Shown: positions 8,541 through 17,167, counted from the stretch's first letter. The stretch is 64,000 nt of DNA from Bacillus sp. IITD106 (GCF_019459225.1 NZ_JAIAZY010000006.1:62001-126000); one strand, 5' to 3'. The notes: generated by a model not told the origin, from the letters alone. A program made the numbers and translations.

Positions 8541-8912
8541 TTATTTTTTTGCTTTCTCCTTTAGTTGATCTTTATAAAATTGAACCTTTCGATTTAAAAT
8601 ATCCAAGTTTTGTTGCAGAGCCTTCATCTCTAATTCCACAAGATTTCTCCTTTTTTCAATTAAATCCAACCTTTCTAGGATTGTGGATTCTCCCATTGCA
8701 CGCCATTCTGTATATTGTTTTAGCTCTGCCATCGACATTCCCGAATCTTTCAAATGAAGTAAGAATTGAAACCAGCTGACATCATCATCAGTAAATTCTC
8801 GGAGATTATTTTCCATTCGCTGTGGAGTAAGCAATCCTTCCTTCTCATAGTATCTAACCCTACTCGTTGTTACACCGACGATTTTGGCAAATTCCCCTAT
8901 AGAATAAGTCAT
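8541..8912 (-). CDS. MerR-family regulator (NmlR/AdhR-like size)
   Basis: 123 aa. The N-terminal winged helix reads SIGEFAKIVGVTTSRVRYYE KEGLL; the dimerisation coiled coil follows (LDLIEKRRNLVELEMKALQQ). There is no cysteine-based metal-binding end, so it is not a MerR/CueR metal sensor; the pattern GMSMAELKQYTEWRAMGEST is that of the NmlR/AdhR/YraB group, some of which sense reactive carbonyls. First gene of the unit with the MFS pump. A MerR-type promoter with a long spacer lies upstream (9093-9123), which fits autoregulation. Confidence 0.88.
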   Translation of the reverse strand: MTYSIGEFAKIVGVTTSRVRYYEKEGLLTPQRMENNLREFTDDDVSWFQFLLHLKDSGMSMAELKQYTEWRAMGESTILERLDLIEKRRNLVELEMKALQQNLDILNRKVQFYKDQLKEKAKK

Positions 8913-8941
8913 AATCCCACCTCTATTTCTTTATTGTTTCT

Positions 8942-8961
8942 ACTAAAAGAATAGTTTTAGT
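8942..8961 (-). promoter_or_regulatory. Inverted repeat upstream of merR-like gene
   Basis: ACTAAAA-GAATAG-TTTTAGT, perfect 7-bp arms, about 30 nt before the MerR-like start. It could be a second operator or a leader hairpin; a TTGAGG box lies just upstream but no good -10. Confidence 0.35.
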
Positions 8962-9092
8962 GAACCTCAAACGATTTTTTATTTTAACGACAATCCTCTC
9001 TCTGAGTACCCATTGTGTTCTTTCTTTTCAAGTTTCTTAGTAGTTGCTTCATAAACTCCACTTAACGACAACTTTCATTTTACTACAAATCC

Positions 9093-9123
9093 ACTTTACA
9101 GCTTAAAGTTAACTTTAAGTCAA
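9093..9123 (-). promoter_or_regulatory. MerR-type promoter with 19-bp spacer and palindromic operator
   Basis: On the minus strand TTGACT (9123-9118) and TAAAGT (9098-9093) are 19 bp apart, and the spacer region carries the perfect 18-bp palindrome CTTAAAGTTAACTTTAAG (9102-9119). Overlong spacers containing a dyad are the hallmark of promoters untwisted by MerR proteins. It points towards the merR-MFS unit, whose first start is about 170 nt downstream. Confidence 0.7.
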
Positions 9124-9356
9124 TAGAGTAGTTTTTTTTCTACTAGAAATCTTGTTATAGGGAATTTGAGTTCCGAACAACAATTGAAAATACGTTATTT
9201 AAGGTAGATTCATCATTTACACATATCTTGAAGCCGTAAAATGACATCCTCTAGATGAGGAGAAACAGTCATTACAAATACGCTTTTTTATACAGTTTAT
9301 ATATTTTTCAATCGGGAAAAGTAATAATGTTCATTTTCTATAGGAAGGATGATTGT

Positions 9357-9686
9357 ATGATCACTCACTCTTATGAACAATTCATCCAAGCTTGCTTGGA
9401 GTGTATGGAAGCGTGCAATACTTGTTATGACGCCTGCTTAAAGGAAAAAGATATGGACATGATGGTAGACTGTATACGCATGAATCGTGAATGTGCAGAT
9501 ATATGCAGTTTAGCGGCAAAATCTATGCAATCTAACAGCCCTTTCGCTAAGCAAATTTGCCAATTGTGTGCGGAAATATGTGAAGCTTGCGGTAAGGAAT
9601 GCAAAAAGCATGACCATGATCACTGTCAGAAATGTGCAGAAGCATGCTTTAAATGTGCGGAAGAATGTCGACAAATGGCCGCTTAA
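9357..9686 (+). CDS. yhjQ: Cytosolic copper-storage protein, four-helix Cys-rich bundle (Csp3/YhjQ-like)
   Basis: 109 aa with 18 cysteines arranged as CxxC/CxxxC along helices (ACLECMEACNTCYDAC, DCIRMNRECADIC, ICQLCAEICEACGKEC, CQKCAEACFKCAEEC) and a His-rich turn KKHDHDHC. This is the pattern of the four-helix-bundle copper-binding family (DUF326) that includes Bacillus YhjQ/Csp3, which stores many Cu(I) ions per subunit inside the bundle. It has no signal peptide, so it is cytosolic. The start is the ATG with AGGAAGG 8 nt upstream; an open frame extends 34 codons further but without a site or family similarity. Confidence 0.85.
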   Translation: MITHSYEQFIQACLECMEACNTCYDACLKEKDMDMMVDCIRMNRECADICSLAAKSMQSNSPFAKQICQLCAEICEACGKECKKHDHDHCQKCAEACFKCAEECRQMAA

Positions 9687-9695
9687 TTATGAAAA

Positions 9696-9750
9696 AATTC
9701 CCTTTGCAGTCCAAAATCTCTTGTTTGGCTGTATGAAGGGAATTTATTTA
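9696..9750 (+). terminator. Terminator after the copper-storage gene
   Basis: AAATTCCCTT pairs with AAGGGAATTT, followed by ATTTAATAAT. The loop is long (31 nt), so strength is uncertain. Confidence 0.5.
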
Positions 9751-9899
9751 ATAATGAATTAATTAGTGTGTTTTCGTTTCAATAGTATGTAAGCAATAAT
9801 AATTTTGATTGAATCTCTTCATTATCACAAGCCTAGCATATGACAGTATCGATGCTTTTCGCAATCTACTTAATTACAAAATGTGATCATGAAATGAAT

Positions 9900-10772
9900 T
9901 TAGTCTGATATGGTTTTTACGTTTGTTATCACTTGATTATCTAATTGAACTAAACGTTCTTCAATCCTTCTCTTGCGATAAAGCATGATCCCAGCCTCAG
10001 AAAGATCATTAATCGCCGAGCGATTAATGAAAGCCCCAAAAACCATTCCAGCAATTGGAATCATTTGAAAAATCTTTTTCCACCCGACATGATCCCTATA
10101 TTTTATGACAACCTCTCGCCACCCTTGAATTTCAGAAACAACATTTCTTTTTGCATCTTCATCCGGGGAATCTATTAGAGATAATTGTTTTAATATCTCT
10201 TGTTTTCCAACAATATCTGAGGAAACAAATTGTAAGATTTTCACAATAAACACTCTTTCCTTTTTATCATTCGGATTATAACCATAGCAAATAGCAATAT
10301 CCTGAAGAGTTTTTATTTGAAGCCCTAACAGCAATGGAATATCAATTGATAAAGTGAATATTCCCCCAATACCTGTGCTTGCGCCTTGAACGGTTGCTAG
10401 ACGTCTTCGGTTATTTTTAAGTTTGCTAACTGCGTGGTCCATTTCTACGATAGGTACCATATCCAAATCCTCTAACGTACTAACGTTTTTATGAGGATAA
10501 TAGGACTTAAGTGAAGACACTGAACTTAGATATCTCCCTCCAGATTGAATATATTGACCTAGCTCATCTAAGATAACGCCAATTTTCTTGTGTATAAAAG
10601 TAGGTGTAAGTTTGTCCAGAATCTTGAATGGAAGACGACCGAGTTTTTCCCAAAACCATAATCCGCTCTGATTTTTTTCCCAATCTCTACTCTTTTTTAA
10701 TTCAACTAGTAGTTCTTCTTTCGTTTCCACCATTAGTGACTCATCCCTTTCTACTTCTTGTAGAATTGTCAA
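9900..10772 (-). CDS. EcsC family protein
   Basis: 290 aa from TTG 10772. EcsC-type features: WEKNQSGLWFWEKLGRLPFK, a central VQGASTGIGGIFTLSIDIPL with hydrophobic helix, and GMVFGAFINRSAINDLSEAG near the end. In Bacillus EcsC is the third gene of the ecs locus, but no ecsAB ABC genes are nearby, and this family is widespread with unknown function. Start is uncertain: the TTG has no close ribosome site, and ATG 10733 (codon 14) is an alternative. Monocistronic. Confidence 0.75.
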   Translation of the reverse strand: MTILQEVERDESLMVETKEELLVELKKSRDWEKNQSGLWFWEKLGRLPFKILDKLTPTFIHKKIGVILDELGQYIQSGGRYLSSVSSLKSYYPHKNVSTLEDLDMVPIVEMDHAVSKLKNNRRRLATVQGASTGIGGIFTLSIDIPLLLGLQIKTLQDIAICYGYNPNDKKERVFIVKILQFVSSDIVGKQEILKQLSLIDSPDEDAKRNVVSEIQGWREVVIKYRDHVGWKKIFQMIPIAGMVFGAFINRSAINDLSEAGIMLYRKRRIEERLVQLDNQVITNVKTISD

Positions 10773-10820
10773 CTGACTAAGTATTATCCCTCATTATAGA
10801 ACATACGTACTGAACAAGAA

Positions 10821-10874
10821 ACAAAAAAGCGGTTCGAGAACACTTATGACACAAGTCACAAGTGCCCTCGAACC
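10821..10874 (-). terminator. Terminator after the SDR remnant
   Basis: GGTTCGAG/CTCGAACC arms with an inner CACTT/AAGTG pairing; on the minus strand it ends GCTTTTTTGT. It was probably the terminator of the intact dehydrogenase gene. Confidence 0.75.
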
Positions 10875-10883
10875 ATTCATAAA

Positions 10884-11024
10884 TTAAAGAGCAGTCCAGT
10901 CGCCATCAATGACTAATTCAGATTCTGTCATAAAGCGAGATTCATCAGATACTAGGAAAAGTGCACCATAGGAAATATCTTCTGGGCTTATATATTTTTG
11001 TGGAAATGGATTATTATTTTTATC
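10884..11024 (-). pseudogene. C-terminal remnant of an SDR-family dehydrogenase
   Basis: The minus strand reads about 46 codons ending in TAA at 10884: NPFPQKYISPEDISYGALFL then VSDESRFMTESELVIDGDWTA. This is the characteristic C-terminus of short-chain dehydrogenases (PEDI...ALFLxSDESxFMTGxELVIDGGW). The catalytic YxxxK and the Rossmann part are gone and an in-frame TAG stands just before it. The frame abuts, and slightly overlaps, the stop of the 11020-11412 gene, suggesting deletion or insertion replaced the first four fifths. Confidence 0.8.
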
Positions 11025-11412
11025 CTAATGAATTTTTTATTAATTTGAATCGCTCGTTGATCATTTTATGAGGATGAATGTTTTTAAATGCAGAAGCTTT
11101 AGCTGAAAAACTAGCAAAATTTAACCCTGCACCAAATATTTGTAAAGCTCCGTCAGCCAAGTTCCCTTTTTTCAGTTCTTCAATTCCGTCTTCCAAAAAG
11201 TTATTACTTTCGTCTAAATGGCAATCTGCTATATATTTTTTTCCTTCGTGGAATAATTTGAGGTTTTCCAATACTTGATTAGCTGTTTTTTCCGATATCC
11301 CTGCATCTATATCTAAAAGCATTTCGTTAATAGGTTTTACCAATTTTCCATACATACTGTCATATTCTTGACAGTACATGGCAATTTTTTCTCTTAATTC
11401 TTTTGAATTCAT
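11020..11412 (-). CDS. Hypothetical helical protein (130 aa)
   Basis: 130 aa, mostly helical and charged (MNSKELREKIAMYCQEYDSM, NNFLEDGIEELKKGNLADGA), with a moderately hydrophobic stretch ALQIFGAGLNFASFSAKASA near residue 95. No signal peptide or known motif. AAGG sits close to the ATG. The gene ends exactly where the SDR remnant begins, so it may have come with the event that truncated that gene. Family not recognised. Confidence 0.6.
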   Translation of the reverse strand: MNSKELREKIAMYCQEYDSMYGKLVKPINEMLLDIDAGISEKTANQVLENLKLFHEGKKYIADCHLDESNNFLEDGIEELKKGNLADGALQIFGAGLNFASFSAKASAFKNIHPHKMINERFKLIKNSLG

Positions 11413-11628
11413 TGACCTTAACCCCTTTTTAAAAATTTCATTCCTCCAATAGCATGCTCTTATTTTTATATTTTATTAATCAGGGGAAGACTAAAGTAAT
11501 AATGAGACCTTTACCAAATAGGTTTCAAATCTTCCATATATGAGCACTTTATTGAACAAAAGAAGGATTTTTGAGGAAACGAATAGAAATTTAATTATAA
11601 AAGATGTTTAAAGGGGAGGAATGGAAAG

Positions 11629-12039
11629 ATGAAAAACGAATGGACTCCACAAGGGTATTCTTCTGTAACCCCGTATTTACATGTTAATGGTGCAGACCGA
11701 CTAATATCTTTTTTACGTGAAGTATTTGACGCTGAGGAACGTGGTCGTTCAACCGATGAATCAGGCCGGATTGTTCACGCTGAGCTACGTATTGGCCACG
11801 GGATCATTGAAATTTCCGACGCAAATGAAAACTGGCCTGCCATTCAAAGTGCATTGCACGTCTTTGTAAAAGATACCGATGATTGTTATAAACGTGCGCT
11901 CACATCAGGGGCTACCTCCTTGTATGAACCAGCAGATATGCCGTACGGGGAAAGAAGCGCCGGCGTGAAGGACGAGTTCGGCAACAGTTGGTTTATTGCC
12001 ACTTGGCTAAGGGGTGAGAACCGCGGGTATTACGATTGA
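11629..12039 (+). CDS. VOC-family protein (glyoxalase/PhnB-like)
   Basis: 136 aa, one VOC module. It opens PYLHVNGADRLISFLREVFD and continues HAELRIGHGIIEISDA; the second half shows HVFVKDTDDCYKRALTSGAT then MPYGERSAGVKDEFGNSWFI, the PhnB/YdfO-type pattern of a bleomycin-resistance/glyoxalase fold. Candidate metal ligands are visible (H in IVHAEL, E in YGERSAG region), but no substrate can be assigned. GGGGAGGAA lies about 7 nt before the ATG. Single gene. Confidence 0.8.
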   Translation: MKNEWTPQGYSSVTPYLHVNGADRLISFLREVFDAEERGRSTDESGRIVHAELRIGHGIIEISDANENWPAIQSALHVFVKDTDDCYKRALTSGATSLYEPADMPYGERSAGVKDEFGNSWFIATWLRGENRGYYD

Positions 12040-12083
12040 CAATGAGCGGACTTTGGCCATCCCATTCACGATTAAAATAAAAG

Positions 12084-12863
12084 TTAAAGGTCATTCGTAT
12101 ATTTTTTGACAATACATCGGAATCTCGATTTCACTTTTTGAAACTGTTGTTTTCTATGACCATTTGCCCCGGATGGGTGTGGAAACCCAAATAGACAGCT
12201 TTGTTCAGGAATCTTCCCTTGATTTACTAAGTTTTCGACTACCTCTGTCACCGCCTTTCCAAGCGGGATCAATAAAAAGTTACGTTGAATTTTTCCAATT
12301 TCCTCCGGGAATACTTGATAAGCATACTCTCTTAATAGAGAAGATTGAATGATCTTCGGAGTATAGCCTGAATAATTTTTTCCATTAACGAAAATCGGAT
12401 ACTTAATCACGGAGGTCGTGTGTAACAGGTGTTGATATTGGCTAAACAGCAATCGACAAGAGCTTAGTTGAAAAGCGGCATTGACTCCACAGGCATCCAG
12501 CATTTCTATTAGATTGTCTCTCATTGTACCAGCAAAACCAGCTGCTCTTTTGGAACTTTTCATCAGCTCTTCTAAAGAAATACCCTGTTGCAAACATACC
12601 TTTGCCTCTTGAAAGGCAGCCTTCATTTGTGTCCACCCGGGGGTAATACCTACAATGACTATTTTGGCATGACGATTTATGTACTCATTATGCGGCGCGT
12701 AATACATTTCAAGATCTCCGCTTTTTTCCATCAAGAATTTTGCATTTATTAAATCATCTTTTTCGATTCTCTCGGGATTTGGCAACTGGCTAATATAAGG
12801 TAAATAGTTCTTTAATTGAATGGCATTGACTAGCAAATTAAACACCTCTTTGTATAACGACAA
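12084..12863 (-). CDS. Uracil-DNA-glycosylase-superfamily-like protein
   Basis: 259 aa. Two superfamily-type motifs are seen: VGITPGWTQM at about 71-80 (position of the GxxPG water-activating loop) and FPHPSGANGHR near 225-235 (the HPS intercalation motif). The rest does not match the standard Ung or family 4 enzymes, and no 4Fe-4S cysteine set is visible. A role in DNA or nucleotide repair is inference. A promoter candidate lies at 12918-12946. Single gene, convergent with the VOC gene. Confidence 0.6.
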   Translation of the reverse strand: MSLYKEVFNLLVNAIQLKNYLPYISQLPNPERIEKDDLINAKFLMEKSGDLEMYYAPHNEYINRHAKIVIVGITPGWTQMKAAFQEAKVCLQQGISLEELMKSSKRAAGFAGTMRDNLIEMLDACGVNAAFQLSSCRLLFSQYQHLLHTTSVIKYPIFVNGKNYSGYTPKIIQSSLLREYAYQVFPEEIGKIQRNFLLIPLGKAVTEVVENLVNQGKIPEQSCLFGFPHPSGANGHRKQQFQKVKSRFRCIVKKYTNDL

Positions 12864-12917
12864 ATAACATTTTCACATAAGATTTGGGAAAACCCGTGGA
12901 CGTAAAAACCTATTCAG

Positions 12918-12946
12918 ATTTTATCACATTTACTATATTTCTTGAA
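12918..12946 (-). promoter_or_regulatory. Promoter candidate for the UDG-like gene
   Basis: TTCAAG (12946-12941), 17-nt spacer, TAAAAT (12923-12918) on the minus strand, about 55 nt before the start codon. Confidence 0.4.
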
Positions 12947-13181
12947 AAAGGCTTAAATAATTTCCAATTTTCTTACCATACCTTCTTCTATTTTCTGATC
13001 ATTTCCTTGGAGTTAGTTGGTTTTGGTTTCATCATCATGAATATTGGAGGTTTTCCTACCTAACGCCTTCAATGAAACATCTATTCGCGCGTTTTATCAT
13101 ACCTTCACCATTTAAAAAAAATTAAAACAAAATGGATTTTTTCATTCATTTTGGCGAATTCATGTACGGGTCTTCTATGCC
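12947..13181. other. Intergenic, no gene seen
   Basis: AT-rich DNA between two minus-strand genes. No supported frame or clear hairpin with a T-tract. Confidence 0.5.
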
Positions 13182-14285
13182 CTATAACACACGTCTTGTT
13201 CCTGGTATTAATCGTATCAAAGCTGATACCACAAAACAGCATATCGTTGCTAACAAACCGACCAAAACAAATTTCAACGCTGCCGGCCACGCTACTTGTT
13301 TTATCAGAAGGCTTAACCCCACCACAATTGGCGGATGAATGATGTAAACCGTATACGCGTTATTGGAGAGCCACTGAAACAATTGACTTTCCCGATTAAA
13401 CTTCTTTCGAAACCAAACGAGCAGCCCCATGATGATACCAAAGGCGATAAAAGGTTCCCAAAATGCATAGATCAATGCAATCGGATTGAATCCGCCGCTT
13501 AGCGCTTCCCCATCAATCATTGCTGCAATCGGCAAAACAGGCAAAACTGCGAGCGACACCCATAGCCACCTTCTAGCTACTCTAGTTGAAAGCTGCTCCA
13601 GCCATTTATTTTGGTAAGCGGATATACCCACGGCGAACAAAAATATATAAGAAGCGAAATAACCAAACTGCAAACCGAGCACACTCGTCCCTGTAGGAAA
13701 AACTAGACGAATCGCAAAGGCAACTATCCCAACAGCGACTGCCGAAATCAAGATCATTATATGGCTTGGGAATCTACGTACTTCCAACTTCTTCGTACTC
13801 TCTTTCTTAAACCACCGATAACCAGCATAGATGACAGCAAAATAAAGCAGCGTCTCAACAAACCACAACGGGCCGAAATCCAATATCTTAAACGTCAATA
13901 CCCATTCCTTGTAAAAAGACCATAACGATGTTGTTTCAGCGAAATTAAGCGCGTAAATCAATCCTGGGCCGATAACCAACAAGTAGGCAAGGAGCGGAAC
14001 ACCAAGACGGATAAAACGATCCGTCAAAAACCGTGTTGTCCCCTTTCTATCATATGCACCAGGAGTAAAATATCCAGAAATTAAAAAGAAAAACCCCATA
14101 AAGAAAGCTTGATTCACTCCGTTAAACAAACTTAGCATTGCTTTCGTAGGAGTCAAATCGTCACCAACTGATTCAATGTAATACCAGCTCCCCTCACCCC
14201 CATAAGTAATAGAAGTATGGTGCAAGATAACTAAAATCGTAAGGAGCGTCCGCAGACGGTCAATATAAAACAATCTTTCTTTCAT
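13182..14285 (-). CDS. Membrane acyltransferase, acyltransferase-3 family
   Basis: About 367 aa, some ten membrane helices. The family hallmark is in the first helix region (FYIDRLRTLLTILVILHHTS, with the conserved R and H-H), followed by FFMGFFFLISGYFTP and a re-entrant GPLWFVETLLYFAVIY. Such proteins transfer acyl groups to sugars, lipids or exported molecules at the membrane (OafA/YrhL-like); the acceptor is unknown. The start is put at the ATG of MKERLFYIDR, which has GGGGAGGA 8-9 nt upstream; a frame extends 18 codons further without a site. Confidence 0.8.
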   Translation of the reverse strand: MKERLFYIDRLRTLLTILVILHHTSITYGGEGSWYYIESVGDDLTPTKAMLSLFNGVNQAFFMGFFFLISGYFTPGAYDRKGTTRFLTDRFIRLGVPLLAYLLVIGPGLIYALNFAETTSLWSFYKEWVLTFKILDFGPLWFVETLLYFAVIYAGYRWFKKESTKKLEVRRFPSHIMILISAVAVGIVAFAIRLVFPTGTSVLGLQFGYFASYIFLFAVGISAYQNKWLEQLSTRVARRWLWVSLAVLPVLPIAAMIDGEALSGGFNPIALIYAFWEPFIAFGIIMGLLVWFRKKFNRESQLFQWLSNNAYTVYIIHPPIVVGLSLLIKQVAWPAALKFVLVGLLATICCFVVSALIRLIPGTRRVL

Positions 14286-14417
14286 TCTTTCAATCCTCCC
14301 CGTTCCCCACCACTTCAAATTCTTCTTTATATTCTTCATTCAAACTAATCCATTTCTTAAAACATTTATTCCATTAACACTGAACCGCTAGTTTAAGAAT
14401 AAAACTTCACAAACATC

Positions 14418-14437
14418 TTATGTTTAGTTTAACATAA
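14418..14437. promoter_or_regulatory. Inverted repeat, possible operator
   Basis: TTATGTT-TAGTTT-AACATAA has perfect 7-bp arms. It lies in the 316-bp divergent region between the acyltransferase and methyltransferase genes, about 130 nt before the former. Nothing else is recognised in this interval. Confidence 0.35.
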
Positions 14438-14601
14438 AACCCCAAAAAGAGTTGGAAAATTCAATCAAGTGATTCTCCATCAGTTATTTATCTTAGTATT
14501 AATGAAAGAAAACAGGTAAATCAATGATTCTCTATTTCACGATTAATGCAGGGTTTCATTGATCACTTAAAGAATTATTATGTTAGGAGGCGATTATTGG
14601 A

Positions 14602-15369
14602 ATGAATGAACAAAGTGCCAAAAATAAAATTGCTTGGGAATATCGAGCTTATGAATTTTGGAGTAAACATTATGGCCATCCTAAATTGAAGGCAAAGCAA
14701 ATAATGGAAAACCCTAAAAAACGGTTGAAAAAACACCAGTATTATTTTGAAAACATTGCAGGGAAAAAAATTGCTAATCTTTGTGGTTCCAATGGAAGAA
14801 AGGCAGTACCACTTGCACTACTAGGAGCAGAAGTAACAGTATTTGATATATCAGAAGAAAATAAAAAATATGCTTTAGAATTAGCGGCACATGCCCATAC
14901 ATCTATTGAGTATATCGTTACTGATATTTACGAAATCGATTTGATAAAATACAGCAGCCATTTTGACGTGCTTTATTTAGAAGGAGGTATATTGCATTAT
15001 TTTAACGATCTCGATAAATTGATGTCCATACTTTTTTCTCTACTAAAAGAAGATGGAGTTATGATTTTAAGTGATTTCCATCCCCTTCGAAGGTGCATCG
15101 TCGTGGATCCTGAAACAGCAAGTCAATACCAATTTCAACTAAGCTATTTTGACCCAGAAATAAAGAGTGGGGACTTGGCATACAAACATTATTTCGATGA
15201 ACAGGAACAAAAAGACTTTCCAGATGTTGCCGTAAGATTATATACACTTAGTGAAATTATTAATTCTGTCATCATGTCCGGGTTTAATATAAAGAAATTT
15301 GATGAGCATCGCGGTGGGAACAATGAAAATATACCTTGGGAGTTTACTATTTTAGCTTATAAAATTTAG
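14602..15369 (+). CDS. Class I SAM-dependent methyltransferase
   Basis: 255 aa. The SAM-binding core is present: motif I IANLCGSNGRKAVPLALLGA, the acidic end of strand 2 VTVFDISEEN, motif II at VTDIYEIDL, and FDVLYLEGGILHYFNDL. The N-terminal WEYRAYEFWSKHYGHP is seen in small-molecule methyltransferases of bacilli. The substrate cannot be told. TTAGGAGG lies about 11 nt before the ATG. It is followed after 67 nt by the Fic-like gene, possibly but not certainly cotranscribed. Confidence 0.85.
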   Translation: MNEQSAKNKIAWEYRAYEFWSKHYGHPKLKAKQIMENPKKRLKKHQYYFENIAGKKIANLCGSNGRKAVPLALLGAEVTVFDISEENKKYALELAAHAHTSIEYIVTDIYEIDLIKYSSHFDVLYLEGGILHYFNDLDKLMSILFSLLKEDGVMILSDFHPLRRCIVVDPETASQYQFQLSYFDPEIKSGDLAYKHYFDEQEQKDFPDVAVRLYTLSEIINSVIMSGFNIKKFDEHRGGNNENIPWEFTILAYKI

Positions 15370-15436
15370 GCTTGGAATGGTTGGTGGTGGTTTATAATAG
15401 ATCTAACTAAGTACTTGTAAGAGGTGTGATTTTATA

Positions 15437-16102
15437 ATGATTATTTCCGATAAGTATAATCTTAACGAGCGTGAATCGAGATTCTTATTAAAGAAAAGTG
15501 TTGTTAGTCTCATCCATTCAGCTTCACGGTTAGAAAACGTAAATACGACATTTGCACAAACGAAAACGATTGTAGAGGGAATGAGTGTAAGTGGGGTAAG
15601 TATGGATGATATACAAGTAATTCTTAATCTCAAAAATGCTTATCAATACGTAATACATTTACCTTATAACACGAAGTTTGATTTATCGGTGGTATGTAAA
15701 ATAAATAGTTTTATTTCTTACAACGAATCATTAGAATGGGGAGTTTTACGAACAGGTAAGGTAGGGATACATGGGGTAGATTATGTTCCTGAAATTCCAG
15801 TTGAATCTGATGTAGTAGCCGCAATTAACAGTATATTTGATTTAAAAGAATCTATGACATACAAAGCTTTGAAATATATGTATTATGCTATGAGATCACA
15901 GTTATTCTGGGATGGAAACAAACGAACTGCCATTGTTTCTGCAAATACAATCATGATGCTAAATGGCTTAGGGGTAGTAAATATTAGTGAGCAACAGTTA
16001 GAAAAGTGGAATGAATTACTATCAGAGTTTTACGAGTCAAATAATGATGAAAAAATAATTGAATGGACTTATGAAAATTGTATTCATGGGATTGATTACT
16101 GA
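15437..16102 (+). CDS. Fic-domain protein with degenerate catalytic motif
   Basis: 221 aa. Fic enzymes attach AMP or other nucleotides to protein hydroxyls through an HPFxxGNGR motif. Here the motif reads QLFWDGNKR (residues 155-163): the catalytic His is Gln155 and the second Gly is Lys, though F157, D159, G160, N161 and R163 remain. An N-terminal inhibitory-helix-like SASRLEN (28-34) and the following VEGMSVSG match the usual Fic_N layout. With His lost it is probably not an AMPylator of normal mechanism. AGAGGTG precedes the ATG. No antitoxin-type partner is adjacent. Confidence 0.75.
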   Translation: MIISDKYNLNERESRFLLKKSVVSLIHSASRLENVNTTFAQTKTIVEGMSVSGVSMDDIQVILNLKNAYQYVIHLPYNTKFDLSVVCKINSFISYNESLEWGVLRTGKVGIHGVDYVPEIPVESDVVAAINSIFDLKESMTYKALKYMYYAMRSQLFWDGNKRTAIVSANTIMMLNGLGVVNISEQQLEKWNELLSEFYESNNDEKIIEWTYENCIHGIDY

Positions 16103-16280
16103 CAGCTGAATCAATAAATAAACTTGGAAAAGGCTTAATTAAACATTATTCAAATTTGCTGAAAAGCAGATTACTAATTTTCATAGAACTTGTTAACACT
16201 ACTGACAATCATATCTAAACGGAAATAATTCGCAACTTTTTTCCAGCATCGTGACTTAAAGGGTAATCGGAAAATAGTGT
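16103..16280. other. Intergenic after the Fic-like gene, nothing recognised
   Basis: No frame with a ribosome site and no terminator with a T-run is seen in this part of the 369-bp gap before the nuclease gene. Confidence 0.5.
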
Positions 16281-16309
16281 GGAAGGAGGGTTAAAAAGTA
16301 CCCTCTTCC
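16281..16309. other. Hairpin between convergent genes
   Basis: GGAAGGAGGGT and ACCCTCTTCC pair with one bulge around TTAAAAAGT. No T-run follows on either strand, so it is at best a weak terminator. Confidence 0.35.
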
Positions 16310-16471
16310 ATAGACTTAGTCAGCGTTGAAAAGTCAGCACCATAGATTTATTCATAAACCCATTTAAAGTCTGTTTGTGGCCTGTCTTAGGAAAAAGTAG
16401 GTAACATTTTGCAACTTCAAATCCTAATCTGATGAAATAATGCGGTTAATCAGCAAAACTAGAACTCCCTT

Positions 16472-17167
16472 TTATCGCTTCGGAGGTCGAAACCCCGCCT
16501 TCACCGCCTCTTCTTCCGTACAAAACATCACCTCTGCCTTTGTTTGTTCATACCACGGAGAGTCTGGGGTATGATAAATTTTTTCACGGCCAATATTTCC
16601 TTTTATGAGGCAGTCTTTAGAGTCGCTCTCCTTTGAACCGGAATCCATCGTTTCTGGATGAAATCCATCCTCTTGGGCATAGTTTTCAATTTCCCAAATA
16701 CCCACTCCTTCTTTCTGAGCCTTTTTTTGGATAGCATCAAATTGATCAACATAGCGCGTGTTTGGCGGGTATATGTATGCAACTCTGGCCAGCCCATTCT
16801 TTAGTAATTCCTCTTGAATCATCTTTCCATCTACGTATACATAGGCTAACAAGCGTCCATATTTATCTTGATTTGGTCCAATATCAAATTCTAATTCTAT
16901 CTTTTTTGCACTTTCTACTAAACTACTTGTGAACTCTTTCGCTTCTTGTCCAAAAGGTTGTTCACCTAGACGTGGATGGGCTGTTTCTGGACTATCTACT
17001 AGTAGAAATCTTACTTTTTGCTCGCTGCCATTATACATAACCGCAATCGTATCTCCGTCAATTGGCTTTGCCAATGTGACTTGAACTCTATTATTAGCGG
17101 TTTGGGAGCACCCTACCATAGTAAAAATGAATACAAATATCAAAAATGAAGATACAAATCTAGTCAT
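16472..17167 (-). CDS. Staphylococcal-nuclease-like lipoprotein
   Basis: About 231 aa. A lipoprotein signal ends TMVGC (Cys20), so it is exported and membrane-anchored. The SNase domain (about 27-165) keeps the catalytic residues: R53 and E61 in KVRFLLVDSPETAHP and R105 in DKYGRLLAYVYVDG. It is close to Bacillus YncB/YokF. The C-terminal 50 residues (KGNIGREKIYHTPDSPWY, then FCTEEEAVKAGFRPPKR) are a second small domain found at the end of secreted nucleases and related proteins. The ATG chosen has GAGAGG 6 nt upstream; a frame extends ten codons further. Confidence 0.88.
   Translation of the reverse strand: MTRFVSSFLIFVFIFTMVGCSQTANNRVQVTLAKPIDGDTIAVMYNGSEQKVRFLLVDSPETAHPRLGEQPFGQEAKEFTSSLVESAKKIELEFDIGPNQDKYGRLLAYVYVDGKMIQEELLKNGLARVAYIYPPNTRYVDQFDAIQKKAQKEGVGIWEIENYAQEDGFHPETMDSGSKESDSKDCLIKGNIGREKIYHTPDSPWYEQTKAEVMFCTEEEAVKAGFRPPKR

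Noticed and set aside
9255-9356. 34-codon extension of the copper-storage protein
   Set aside because: Hydrophobic, unlike the family; the ATG at 9357 has a good site.
11629-12039. Bleomycin or fosfomycin resistance protein
   Set aside because: Only the general VOC/PhnB-like pattern is present; no evidence for a drug substrate.
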